DNA from: Patescibacteria group bacterium | Lineage (GTDB): Bacteria > Patescibacteriota > Patescibacteriia > 2-12-FULL-60-25 | Assembly (NCBI GenBank): GCA_018817245.1 | Contig: JAHIUG010000113.1 | Coordinates: 1 to 12,044 of the forward strand | DNA length: 12,044 nt | Direction of reading: 5' to 3' | Shown here: positions 5,712-11,309 of the stretch, piece by piece | Position numbering within the stretch: position 1 is the stretch's first letter | How the letters are laid out: every line of letters starts with the position of its first letter | The notes under the pieces: model-generated | Told to the model about the DNA's origin: nothing | Databases searched by the model: none | Seen by the model: only the letters and a program-made list of their open reading frames with translations | Translations under genes and position numbers: made by a program

Positions 5712-6695
5712 TCATCGTTCAAACTTTAAAAAATACTCTTTTGGTTTGGATTGTTGGGTTATGACATCTCGCCAGCTTGGATCTACGTCCGAAATTCGTA
5801 CGGCTGCCCCTTCGTGCATGCAAAGCGGATCTACTACTCTGGATTTACAAAATATGTGAGCGTCGTAATCTTGCGGATCATTGCGCACGCCTATCTTTAA
5901 ATTCATGCGGTCGAATAGGGAGCGCAGTTTTTCGTCTTCTTCCAGATACGTGTTGATCTTGGATAGAACCTTTTTATTTGTTGTATATAAATCATCTTTG
6001 GAAATATATCCCTTTTGTATTGAATACTTTAAATAATCCCCCACTGTTCTGAACATGATAGCTGATGGCATACCTGACCAAATAGCATTATTAAATTTTA
6101 AATATAAATCAGCGAATTTTTTGGCGCTCTCAAAATTTCGGAATACCCAGCACTTTTCTTGAATAATCAAATTATCCAAAAAATAATTTACTCCAGATCG
6201 ATCAAATGCCTTGTGCGCAATAGCTGTTAAAAATGTGTAATCGATTCGATCAGCACATAAATCAGGCAAATTTCTTTCTTGAAGTGAAAAATTTTCTTCG
6301 TTCGAAACAAAATCCGGATCTAGGTCGTACTTTTTCAAAATAGATGGAATCTCGGTATTTTTTACGAACTCGACAAACACATTGTCTTGATATGTTTGTT
6401 CTTTTTCAGATCCTTCATCCAAAACATAATCAATACAGTGCGAAAAAGCAGCGTGCGACACATCGTGAATTAGGCCGGCAATGCGCTCCTCCAACAAAGC
6501 ACCGTATTTAGTTAGAAGATAATAATCACCAATTGAATGTTCGAATCGAGTCTGGGAAGATCCCTGATAATGAGGTTCAAAATATCCGGCCTGATCAATC
6601 TCTTTCAAGCGTTGCAGCGCAGGGCAATTGATGAGCTCGATAATTACCGGCTCACTTATCTGAATTTCTCCGTATACACGATGATCTAATTTCAT
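5712..6695 (-). CDS. HD-superfamily phosphohydrolase (COG1078 / SAMHD1-YwfO-like)
   Basis: A 327-residue protein with the metal-binding HD set: H53 in TRFEHSIG, H77-D78 in GLIHDVSHAAFSH, and D149 in CADRIDY. The N-terminal DHRVYGEIQ...LQRLKEIDQAG pattern and the RFEHS motif place it with dGTPase/SAMHD1-like HD proteins, which remove phosphates from nucleotides. The substrate here is unknown. The C-terminal half (160-327) has helices but no extra domain I can name. The ATG at 6695 overlaps the end of the DUF1653 gene by four bases (ATGA), so the two are translated from one message, probably by coupling. No SD is needed in that arrangement and none is obvious. It has standard length for the family. 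Confidence 0.88.
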   Translation of the reverse strand: MKLDHRVYGEIQISEPVIIELINCPALQRLKEIDQAGYFEPHYQGSSQTRFEHSIGDYYLLTKYGALLEERIAGLIHDVSHAAFSHCIDYVLDEGSEKEQTYQDNVFVEFVKNTEIPSILKKYDLDPDFVSNEENFSLQERNLPDLCADRIDYTFLTAIAHKAFDRSGVNYFLDNLIIQEKCWVFRNFESAKKFADLYLKFNNAIWSGMPSAIMFRTVGDYLKYSIQKGYISKDDLYTTNKKVLSKINTYLEEDEKLRSLFDRMNLKIGVRNDPQDYDAHIFCKSRVVDPLCMHEGAAVRISDVDPSWRDVITQQSKPKEYFLKFER

Positions 6696-6928
6696 ATTTT
6701 CGAGGCCTGATTCCCAATGTATATAAATCGTTGAACAACTATTCCATCTTGATTTACTTTCGCTTCAAAATCCTCTTTTTTCCTTATCCATAAAGCATTC
6801 ATTCCAAAATCTTGTGAATCATAAAGCGCTTTATAAACAACGACCTCTTCTAAAGCTTCGCTATCTCGTGCAATACCAATAACTTCGTATTCCTTGCCTT
6901 TGTAATGTAAATATTTACCCAATTTCAT
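6692..6928 (-). CDS. DUF1653 domain protein
   Basis: A 78-residue protein matching DUF1653 over its whole length: the family pattern G-K-Y-x-H-Y-K-G-K-E-Y-E-V (4-16), SEALEEVVVYKALY (23-36), NALWIRKKEDF (44-54) and an ending RFIYIG (67-72). Members are small SH3-like beta proteins of unknown function. The four-base overlap with the HD hydrolase and the shared strand suggest the two act on related molecules, but that is inference. The ATG at 6928 has no SD. About 35 bases upstream the nested tRNA locus ends, with no terminator between, so the message may start at the tRNA promoter. Confidence 0.85.
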   Translation of the reverse strand: MKLGKYLHYKGKEYEVIGIARDSEALEEVVVYKALYDSQDFGMNALWIRKKEDFEAKVNQDGIVVQRFIYIGNQASKI

Positions 6929-6970
6929 AATTTCGAATTCACAGCCTCATTTTTTTCATTGATGAATCAT

Positions 6971-7150
6971 TCGGGCTAGCGAGACTCGAACTCGCTATTT
7001 CAAAACTAAGTCGGGCTGGCGGGACTTGAACCCGCGGCCTCATGCACCCCATGCATGCGCGCTAGCCAACTGCGCCACAGCCCGACTAAGTTTTGAAATG
7101 ACCTTCCCGACGTCACGTCGGGGCGCGCTAGCCAACTGCGCCATAGCCCG
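6971..7150 (-). tRNA. Outer, split tRNA-like element interrupted by a complete tRNA-Pro
   Basis: On the minus strand the 5' part (7150-7100) has acceptor strand CGGGCTA, a D arm with GCGC/GCGC stem, and an anticodon-arm hairpin CCCGA-CGTGACG-TCGGG. The 3' part (6996-6971) has T arm GCGAG-TTCGAGT-CTCGC and acceptor strand TAGCCCG plus A. Without the 103-base insertion these parts give a 77-base cloverleaf with every stem paired. The first 28 bases match the inner tRNA-Pro at 27 positions. The differences in acceptor (A-T for G-C) and T stem (A-T for G-C) are compensated, so both structures look maintained. The loop CGTGACG has G instead of U at position 33 and no proline anticodon, so normal decoding is doubtful. 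No CCA is encoded. It could be a pseudogene, a tRNA-like processing scaffold or a split tRNA; I cannot decide. Confidence 0.55.
7011..7084 (-). tRNA. tRNA-Pro (anticodon GGG)
   Basis: A complete 74-base cloverleaf: acceptor CGGGCTG/CAGCCCG, D stem GCGC/GCGC, anticodon stem CATGC/GCATG with loop ATGGGGT (anticodon GGG), variable AGGCC, T arm GCGGG-TTCAAGT-CCCGC, discriminator A. C1-G72 and the A discriminator suit proline. The 3' CCA is not encoded, so it must be added after processing. The gene sits inside another tRNA-like element. Its flanks (7085-7099 and 6997-7011) are complementary at 14 of 15 positions, so the acceptor stem continues as a long helix in the precursor. Confidence 0.93.
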
Positions 7151-7175
7151 GATGATTCATTAATTTCGTGTTCTG

Positions 7176-7204
7176 ATCGTATTCCATCCGATTAAACATT
7201 TCAA
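7176..7204 (-). promoter_or_regulatory. Promoter of the tRNA locus
   Basis: On the minus strand TTGAAA (7204-7199), a 17-bp spacer and TACGAT (7181-7176) lie about 25 bases before the outer tRNA-like element. No terminator stands between the tRNA locus and DUF1653, so the promoter may also serve that operon. Confidence 0.5.
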
Positions 7205-7218
7205 GATCACCATCTAAT

Positions 7219-7248
7219 AAAAAAACCGGGTATAAGCCGGATTTTTTT
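7219..7248 (-). terminator. Terminator of the non-coding RNA (bidirectional shape)
   Basis: CCGG (7226-7229) and CCGG (7237-7240) pair around a 7-nt loop, flanked by seven A on the left and ATTTTTTT on the right. On the minus strand it ends the RNA that begins near 7508. The core stem is short (4 bp plus A-T pairs). Confidence 0.6.
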
Positions 7249-7508
7249 ATTTTTATTTTTTATTTGAGTGAGAAATGGATTCTACTCAGCCTGGTGGATA
7301 TCGAAAGAAGATTTCGGCTCAACGCTATGTGAGCACAGCCTCATGAAGAGCGTTACAGATAGATTTAGCCGATATAATCAACTGATCCATCACTACAACT
7401 CCTTAAGAGTGAACACCGCGAGACTATCATCTAACTGCCACAGCAGTTTCGAATCATCGTCTCAAGTATATAATTTAGCCCGAAATCTCAATCCGACTCC
7501 TACCAGAC
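7219..7508 (-). ncRNA. Structured non-coding RNA of unknown family, about 290 nt
   Basis: Between ndk and the tRNA locus the minus strand has a promoter (7515-7543), a terminator (7219-7248) and many paired segments. The closing helix is CTGGTAGG (7506-7499) with TCCACCAG (7298-7291). There is a long hairpin GAGAC...AACTGC-TGTG-GCAGTT...GTCTC (7463-7420). A three-part arm has AGCCGA/TCGGCT-type outer pairs (7372-7367 with 7319-7314), AACGCT/AGCGTT (7354-7349 with 7326-7321) and a TGAG/CTCA tip. A 3' hairpin (7288-7265) pairs TGAGT-AGAA with TTCT-ACTCA. I searched by eye for RNase P (GGAAAGTCCGG, ACAGAA), tmRNA (T arm, tag) and SRP RNA cores and did not find them. A 6S-like or lineage-specific RNA is possible. 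A frame with GTG at 7268 on the plus strand is open here but has no coding character. Confidence 0.55.
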
Positions 7509-7514
7509 ATATAT

Positions 7515-7543
7515 AGAATACATATTGGTAAATTACGGGTCAA
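7515..7543 (-). promoter_or_regulatory. Promoter of the non-coding RNA
   Basis: On the minus strand TTGACC (7543-7538), a 17-bp spacer and TATTCT (7520-7515) lie 30 bases after the ndk stop. The expected start is G at about 7508, the first base before the closing helix. A 13-base palindrome TCAAGC-C-GCTTGA (7540-7552) overlaps the -35. Confidence 0.5.
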
Positions 7544-7572
7544 GCCGCTTGAAAAGGCAAGTTATTAAGCCA

Positions 7573-8154
7573 TTATTTGAACCTCTTTGGATCAAATAAA
7601 ACCGGGTCATTGGCGTGATCGTAAAGATGCACCTCAGCTTCTGTGAACCAAACACCAATCTCATTTTCAGCTTCGTCAACGTTTCCAGAAGCGTGAATAA
7701 TATTTCGAACCGGGCGATCGCCATTATTAGCTAGCGCATAAGTATCATGAGTCAAATCGCCGCGAATTGTGCCGGGTGCTGCTGAAGCAGGCTCAGTTGC
7801 TCCTGCTAGCTTTCGAACTAGAGACACTGCCCCCTCCCCCTCTAAAACCATAGCTACAACTGGAGAAGATTTTAAGTATTCAAGCAAGCCATTTTTTATG
7901 TAAGTGCCATAACTAATATGATCAGGATGGGGGAAGTCTTCACCTTTTTCAGCATATTTTTCTTTTGCCTTATCGTAGACACCCTTCATCCATCCTTCTG
8001 TAAGCGCATAGTGTTTATCAACCTGATCATGATCTGCTTGAGCTAATTTAAGAGCGATAATCTTCAGACCCACGCGCTCAAAACGGCCAATAACTTCGCC
8101 GATTAATCCGCGTTGAACTCCATCTGGCTTTATTAATACGAGTGTTCGTTCCAT
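7573..8154 (-). CDS. ndk: Nucleoside diphosphate kinase, long form
   Basis: A 193-residue Ndk, which moves the gamma phosphate from ATP to nucleoside diphosphates through a phosphohistidine. Visible are the start MERTLVLIKPDGVQRGLIGE, the LKSSPVVAMVLEGEGAV strand (94-110), TIRGD (129-133), and the active-site NIIHASG with H154, followed by E-x-E-I-x-x-W-F. Ordinary bacterial Ndk has about 140-150 residues; the extra length is an insertion of about 40 residues (roughly 52-92, TEGWMKGVYDKAKEKYAEKG and on), as in long archaeal and Patescibacteria forms. The ATG at 8154 is chosen because the family begins there; an in-frame extension to 8199 has no homology. The upstream region has a possible TTGCTA-17-TAATCT promoter. 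An RNA gene follows on the same strand. Confidence 0.95.
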   Translation of the reverse strand: MERTLVLIKPDGVQRGLIGEVIGRFERVGLKIIALKLAQADHDQVDKHYALTEGWMKGVYDKAKEKYAEKGEDFPHPDHISYGTYIKNGLLEYLKSSPVVAMVLEGEGAVSLVRKLAGATEPASAAPGTIRGDLTHDTYALANNGDRPVRNIIHASGNVDEAENEIGVWFTEAEVHLYDHANDPVLFDPKRFK

Positions 8155-8300
8155 ATGATTAGAAGTTAGAAGATTATGTGAATGCCAAGAAGATAGCAAG
8201 CCGTATTGACAATGTCCACACTAGATGTTCAGATATCCCCAATAACACGTAATATATCGTCCGCACTCCGACATTCGACATCCTGCGTCCAATCAGTCAA

Positions 8301-8350
8301 TTATTCATAATATTCGTAATTAATTCGTTAATTCGTCAACGCCCATTCGT
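8301..8350 (+). repeat. TTCGTA spacer repeat (copy E) reaching the surface-protein start
   Basis: ATAATATTCGTAATTAATTC and ATTCGTCAAC words fill the 50 bases before the ATG at 8351, the last one (ATTCGT) touching it. No SD is present. About 140 bases upstream a TTGACA (8206-8211) could be a -35, but its -10 is unclear. Confidence 0.6.
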
Positions 8351-10294
8351 ATGAAAAAAATCATTTTAAGTCTGCTCTGCTTAACTGCAGTGACCGGCAT
8401 CACATCATTTTTAATTTCATCCGGTCAGGCTGAAACTTACATACCGGAATCCGGACCATACACATTTGAGGAGCGTTTTCCTTCTTACCACCATTTAATA
8501 AACAATCTTGTAAAAGGACCTGGTCCGACCGTGTATTGGGTGGCGGAAAATGGCGTGCGATATCCATTCCCAAACATACAAACATTTTGGAGCTGGTTTC
8601 CATCATCCAAATTGGCTGAGGTCAAGTCCGTTACCATAAGTCAGATGGCAGAAATTCCTTTGGGAGGAAACGTCACATACAGACCTGGAGCTAAGCTCGT
8701 AAAAACCCCAAGTAGCCCAAAGGTTTATGCTGTGTCTCGCTTTGGTGTTCTTAACTGGGTCAAGACTGAAAATCTGGCAAAACAGCTCTATGGATCAGAG
8801 TGGCAAAAATGGCTTCAAGATATTCCGGAAAAACTTTTTGAAGATTACACAATAGGCCAACCAATCGAACACGTGTGGGATTACAACGTTGGCAATCAAT
8901 ACACCACAGTAAATAATCCAACTATAAACATTATTGAAAATCTCGACTCCGGATCTTTGTCATTAACGCTCAGCAAATATCACATTGTGAAGGGTGAAAC
9001 CTCCAAACTCACTGCAACTTTAGATTCCAACAACCAGGTAAGCATTGCTCGAATCGAGCTGCTTGATATTCATGGAGACACTCCTGTAACTCTCAAGACT
9101 TGCGAAAATACAACATCATGCAGCATTTCAGTTACCGTGGATGGCAAAGAGGCAACGCGTTCGTATCTTGCAGTTGTAAAATATGACTCTCCGTACCAAA
9201 GCAACAAGCGCATCTATTCCAATGCAACAACTTTGAGAACCAGCGTGCCAAATTCAAATTTCCGTGGGTCAGTTATTATTGATTCAGAAATTGTAGCGCC
9301 ACAAAACATGACGCCAATAATCCGCGTTGTTGCAACAGTCCTTAATCCTTCAGTTCTTGATAAAGATGTGGTCGTAAGAATTTTTGATGGCAAATATAAC
9401 AACTTGATTGCGACATGCGAAGGCTCAGTAACATGTGTGGCCGAAGATTATGTTCTGGATATTGATGTGGCAACCAAAGTTAAGTATTACGCTGTTGTAA
9501 GCGACAGCAAGAATCAAGCGCTTGAACCTGTTTGGACTGAAATAGAAGCTTTGCCTCAAGGCTGGTACTCAAGTTTTGATAAATGGACATTTACCGCAAA
9601 TGAATACGGGATCATCACGGACATGACATATGAATTGGAAAAGCAATCAAATAACTTTGGCTTGGTCAAAACGTCGCTCTGGGATCTTAAGAGAGGCATC
9701 CAAATTCCATCCAATGATCCGAACTATGCCGTAGCCCCAAACTCTACCGTATTGTTGGACGCGCAGGTTGAAGCCCCAAAATTTACGGACAGACTTTATG
9801 TGGAGTTAACTGATCTGAACGGTCGCGTTTATAAAACCTGTCAGGGTACCGGATCGGTAAATTGCAGTGCGTATATATGGTTTGGAGAAGATGCCGCTTA
9901 TAAAAACTTTTTCTTTGTTGTACGGGCAAACAATCAGATTAACGAGAAAAAAGATTTTTATCTCAAAGACTTCGTATATGTAAGTGGCAACAATGGATTT
10001 GGTGGTAATGTACGAGTTTTAGCGGATTCAAAAGAGCTGGTATCCGGAGATTCCCTTAATATCTCGACGAAAATAATGGCTCAGACCTATCCAATCGCCA
10101 ATCTAACAACTAAAATTTATAATCTGGAAACAGAAACATTGATTAAAGCTTGCAAATGGACAACCGAGTGTCAAACCAAAACAGTTATAGATGTGGGACT
10201 CGAATCACTAAATTATTACGCTATAGTTTCCGATGACGGTGGTCGTGAAATGCATGCCGAGTTTTCCAGAACAGTAGATCTTCGTACGGAATAA
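8351..10294 (+). CDS. Secreted surface protein with four Cys-paired Ig-like repeats
   Basis: A 647-residue exported protein. Residues 1-27 are a signal peptide (KK, a hydrophobic core, then SSGQA-E). Residues 50-175 form a domain I associate with Patescibacteria surface proteins: KGPGPTVYWVAENGVRYPFP, PLGGNVTYRPGAKLVK, KVYAVSRFGVLNWVKTE. After a linker (176-200) come four beta-rich repeats, each with one close cysteine pair: C251/C257, C356/C362, C497/C505, C601/C607, the second and fourth ending in YYAVVSD or YYAIVSD. Spacing is 105, 141 and 104 residues; the third repeat has about 36 extra residues (405-440, aromatic-rich). No C-terminal anchor, LPXTG or helix is visible, so attachment is unknown. 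The cysteine pairs suggest disulfides formed outside the membrane. Its role (adhesion, S-layer or host contact) is inference. Confidence 0.75.
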   Translation: MKKIILSLLCLTAVTGITSFLISSGQAETYIPESGPYTFEERFPSYHHLINNLVKGPGPTVYWVAENGVRYPFPNIQTFWSWFPSSKLAEVKSVTISQMAEIPLGGNVTYRPGAKLVKTPSSPKVYAVSRFGVLNWVKTENLAKQLYGSEWQKWLQDIPEKLFEDYTIGQPIEHVWDYNVGNQYTTVNNPTINIIENLDSGSLSLTLSKYHIVKGETSKLTATLDSNNQVSIARIELLDIHGDTPVTLKTCENTTSCSISVTVDGKEATRSYLAVVKYDSPYQSNKRIYSNATTLRTSVPNSNFRGSVIIDSEIVAPQNMTPIIRVVATVLNPSVLDKDVVVRIFDGKYNNLIATCEGSVTCVAEDYVLDIDVATKVKYYAVVSDSKNQALEPVWTEIEALPQGWYSSFDKWTFTANEYGIITDMTYELEKQSNNFGLVKTSLWDLKRGIQIPSNDPNYAVAPNSTVLLDAQVEAPKFTDRLYVELTDLNGRVYKTCQGTGSVNCSAYIWFGEDAAYKNFFFVVRANNQINEKKDFYLKDFVYVSGNNGFGGNVRVLADSKELVSGDSLNISTKIMAQTYPIANLTTKIYNLETETLIKACKWTTECQTKTVIDVGLESLNYYAIVSDDGGREMHAEFSRTVDLRTE

Positions 10295-10318
10295 GGCTGA
10301 ACAAACATAGAGCGGAAA

Positions 10319-10364
10319 CATTCGTCGACTATTCGCAAAATTCGTAACTTATTCGTCAATTCGG
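10319..10364 (+). repeat. TTCGTA spacer repeat (copy F)
   Basis: ATTCGTCGACTATTCGC, AAATTCGTAACTTATTCGTC and AATTCGGCACC follow the surface-protein stop. They belong to the same word family as the other islands. No terminator hairpin is seen in this spacer. Confidence 0.6.
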
Positions 10365-10372
10365 CACCATGC

Positions 10373-10402
10373 TTGCCAAAAATGCCTAAATATTGCTAGA
10401 AT
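10373..10402 (+). promoter_or_regulatory. Extended -10 promoter of the rpmF-nusB-rnc cluster
   Basis: TTGCCA (10373-10378), an 18-bp spacer and TAGAAT (10397-10402) with the extended TG-x motif (10394-10395). Transcription from about 10409 would give an 87-base leader that contains repeat copy G. Confidence 0.6.
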
Positions 10403-10450
10403 AGGGCTAAATCATAAAAACCCGAGAGCGCAAGAACATAAAAACAATTA

Positions 10451-10492
10451 ATTATTCGTATTTTCGTATAAGATTCGTAATTTTGTAGACCT
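10451..10492 (+). repeat. TTCGTA spacer repeat (copy G) in the rpmF leader
   Basis: ATTATTCGTATTTTCGTATA and AGATTCGTAATTTTGTAGAC end three bases before the rpmF ATG. The 31 bases at 10462-10492 match 2918-2948 at 28 positions. Confidence 0.7.
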
Positions 10493-10495
10493 GAT

Positions 10496-10720
10496 ATGTC
10501 ACTTCCCTCACACCGTAGAACTAAATCCAGTAAACGACGCCGCTCGTCTCATTTTGCTTTAAAGCCAGTTGCTACTGTTTCAGATAAAAAAACAGGGATA
10601 GTTAGCCTAACGCACCGAGCAGCTCCTGACGCAACCGAATACAACGGCCATCCGATTCATGTAAAGGGTCGTGAAAAAAAGCTTGAAAAACTTTTAAAGA
10701 AATCCAAATCTAAAACCTAA
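10496..10720 (+). CDS. rpmF: 50S ribosomal protein L32, zinc-less form
   Basis: A 74-residue basic protein. The N-terminal LPSHRRTKSSKRRRSSHFAL (3-22) is the L32 signature. The second half, where most L32 proteins have a four-cysteine zinc ribbon (CxxC...LPHRxCxxCG-x-Y-x-GR), reads TGIVSLTHRAAPDATEYNGH (33-52). The THRAAP and EYNG positions align, but all cysteines are replaced. This is a cysteine-free (C-minus) form, as known for several zinc-sparing ribosomal proteins. A lysine-rich tail (58-74) extends past the family end. It is the first gene of a cluster with nusB and rnc, in line with ribosome and rRNA functions being grouped. No SD is visible, and the ATG follows a repeat. Confidence 0.85.
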   Translation: MSLPSHRRTKSSKRRRSSHFALKPVATVSDKKTGIVSLTHRAAPDATEYNGHPIHVKGREKKLEKLLKKSKSKT

Positions 10721-10762
10721 GCCAATTGGCCCCTTCGTCCTTTCGCCAAATAGCCCTTTTAT

Positions 10763-11254
10763 ATGTCAAACCGCCACTTAGCCCGAACCGTAGCACTGCA
10801 GTCTCTTTATGAGTGGGATTTTTATGATGAAAAAAAGGATGCGGGCAAGATTGTCGAGCGGAATATAAAAGAAATGGCTCCGGATCTTGATGAAAAAGAT
10901 TTTGCTGAAAATATCGTAAAGTTTGTTTTGGAAAACCAAAAAGAGATCGATTCAATCATCTCAAAATTTGCTCCTGACTGGCCTCTGGAAAAAATTACAA
11001 CTGTAGACAGAAACGTTTTGCGTATTGGTACGTATGAATTAGTATTTAATCAAGATATTCCATCTAAGGTCTCTATCAACGAAGCTATCGAAGTAGCAAA
11101 AACCTTTGGCGGTGAATCGTCCGGCAAATTTGTAAACGGTGTTCTAGGGGCGATTTATCGTGACCAGTTGGACAAAGGTGTTATGAAAAAAGCTGACCTG
11201 CCAAAAGAAAAGAAAGAGGAAAAAGAAAAAGGAACTAAAGAATCGAAGAGCTGA
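10763..11254 (+). CDS. nusB: Transcription antitermination protein NusB
   Basis: A 163-residue all-helical RNA-binding protein. The family start R-x-x-A-R-x-x-A-LQSLYEWDF (4-20), the middle FAPDWPLEKITTVDRNVLRIG (69-89) and the PSKVSINEAIEVAKTFGGESSGKFVNGVLG core (100-129) are all present. With NusE (S10) it binds boxA in rRNA leaders and keeps polymerase from terminating early. The C-terminal tail (about 137-163) is a lysine/glutamate low-complexity extension beyond the usual 130-140 residues. It starts 42 bases after rpmF and is followed after 55 bases by rnc; the three very likely form one transcript. No SD is seen before the ATG, which was chosen by homology. Confidence 0.95.
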   Translation: MSNRHLARTVALQSLYEWDFYDEKKDAGKIVERNIKEMAPDLDEKDFAENIVKFVLENQKEIDSIISKFAPDWPLEKITTVDRNVLRIGTYELVFNQDIPSKVSINEAIEVAKTFGGESSGKFVNGVLGAIYRDQLDKGVMKKADLPKEKKEEKEKGTKESKS

Positions 11255-11309
11255 AGAACTAAAAGGCTGTTTCTTAAAAGTTAAAATCCGCTACCTAATT
11301 ACTCAAACC

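Larger units (their letters stand above)
6962..7160 (-). repeat. Nested inverted repeats enclosing the tRNA locus
   Basis: The outer pair is ATGAATCAT/ATGATTCAT (6962-6970 with 7152-7160), a perfect 9 bp that extends the outer acceptor stem after one mismatch. The inner pair (6997-7011 with 7085-7099; 14 of 15) extends the tRNA-Pro acceptor stem. Between the two pairs, on the 5' side, sits a perfect odd palindrome CCCGACGTGACGTCGGG (7106-7122). The whole 199-base block can fold as one structure. Confidence 0.8.

Noticed and set aside
6971..7150. Selenocysteine tRNA or UGA-reading tRNA, because of a long insertion in the variable arm and a TGA in the loop
   Set aside because: The acceptor and T stems are of ordinary length, the loop triplet is TGA and not TCA, U33 is missing, and the window uses TGA as a stop.
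7219..7508. RNase P RNA, tmRNA or SRP RNA
   Set aside because: The conserved cores (GGAAAGTCCGG, ACAGAA, the GGTTCAA T arm, a tag frame, the GGAAGGAAGCAG loop) are absent on both strands.
7268..7516. Plus-strand frame of 82 codons with GTG start
   Set aside because: It has no SD, its composition is unlike the neighbouring proteins (serine- and histidine-rich, few K/E), and it lies over a region of strong RNA pairing that reads better as a minus-strand non-coding RNA.
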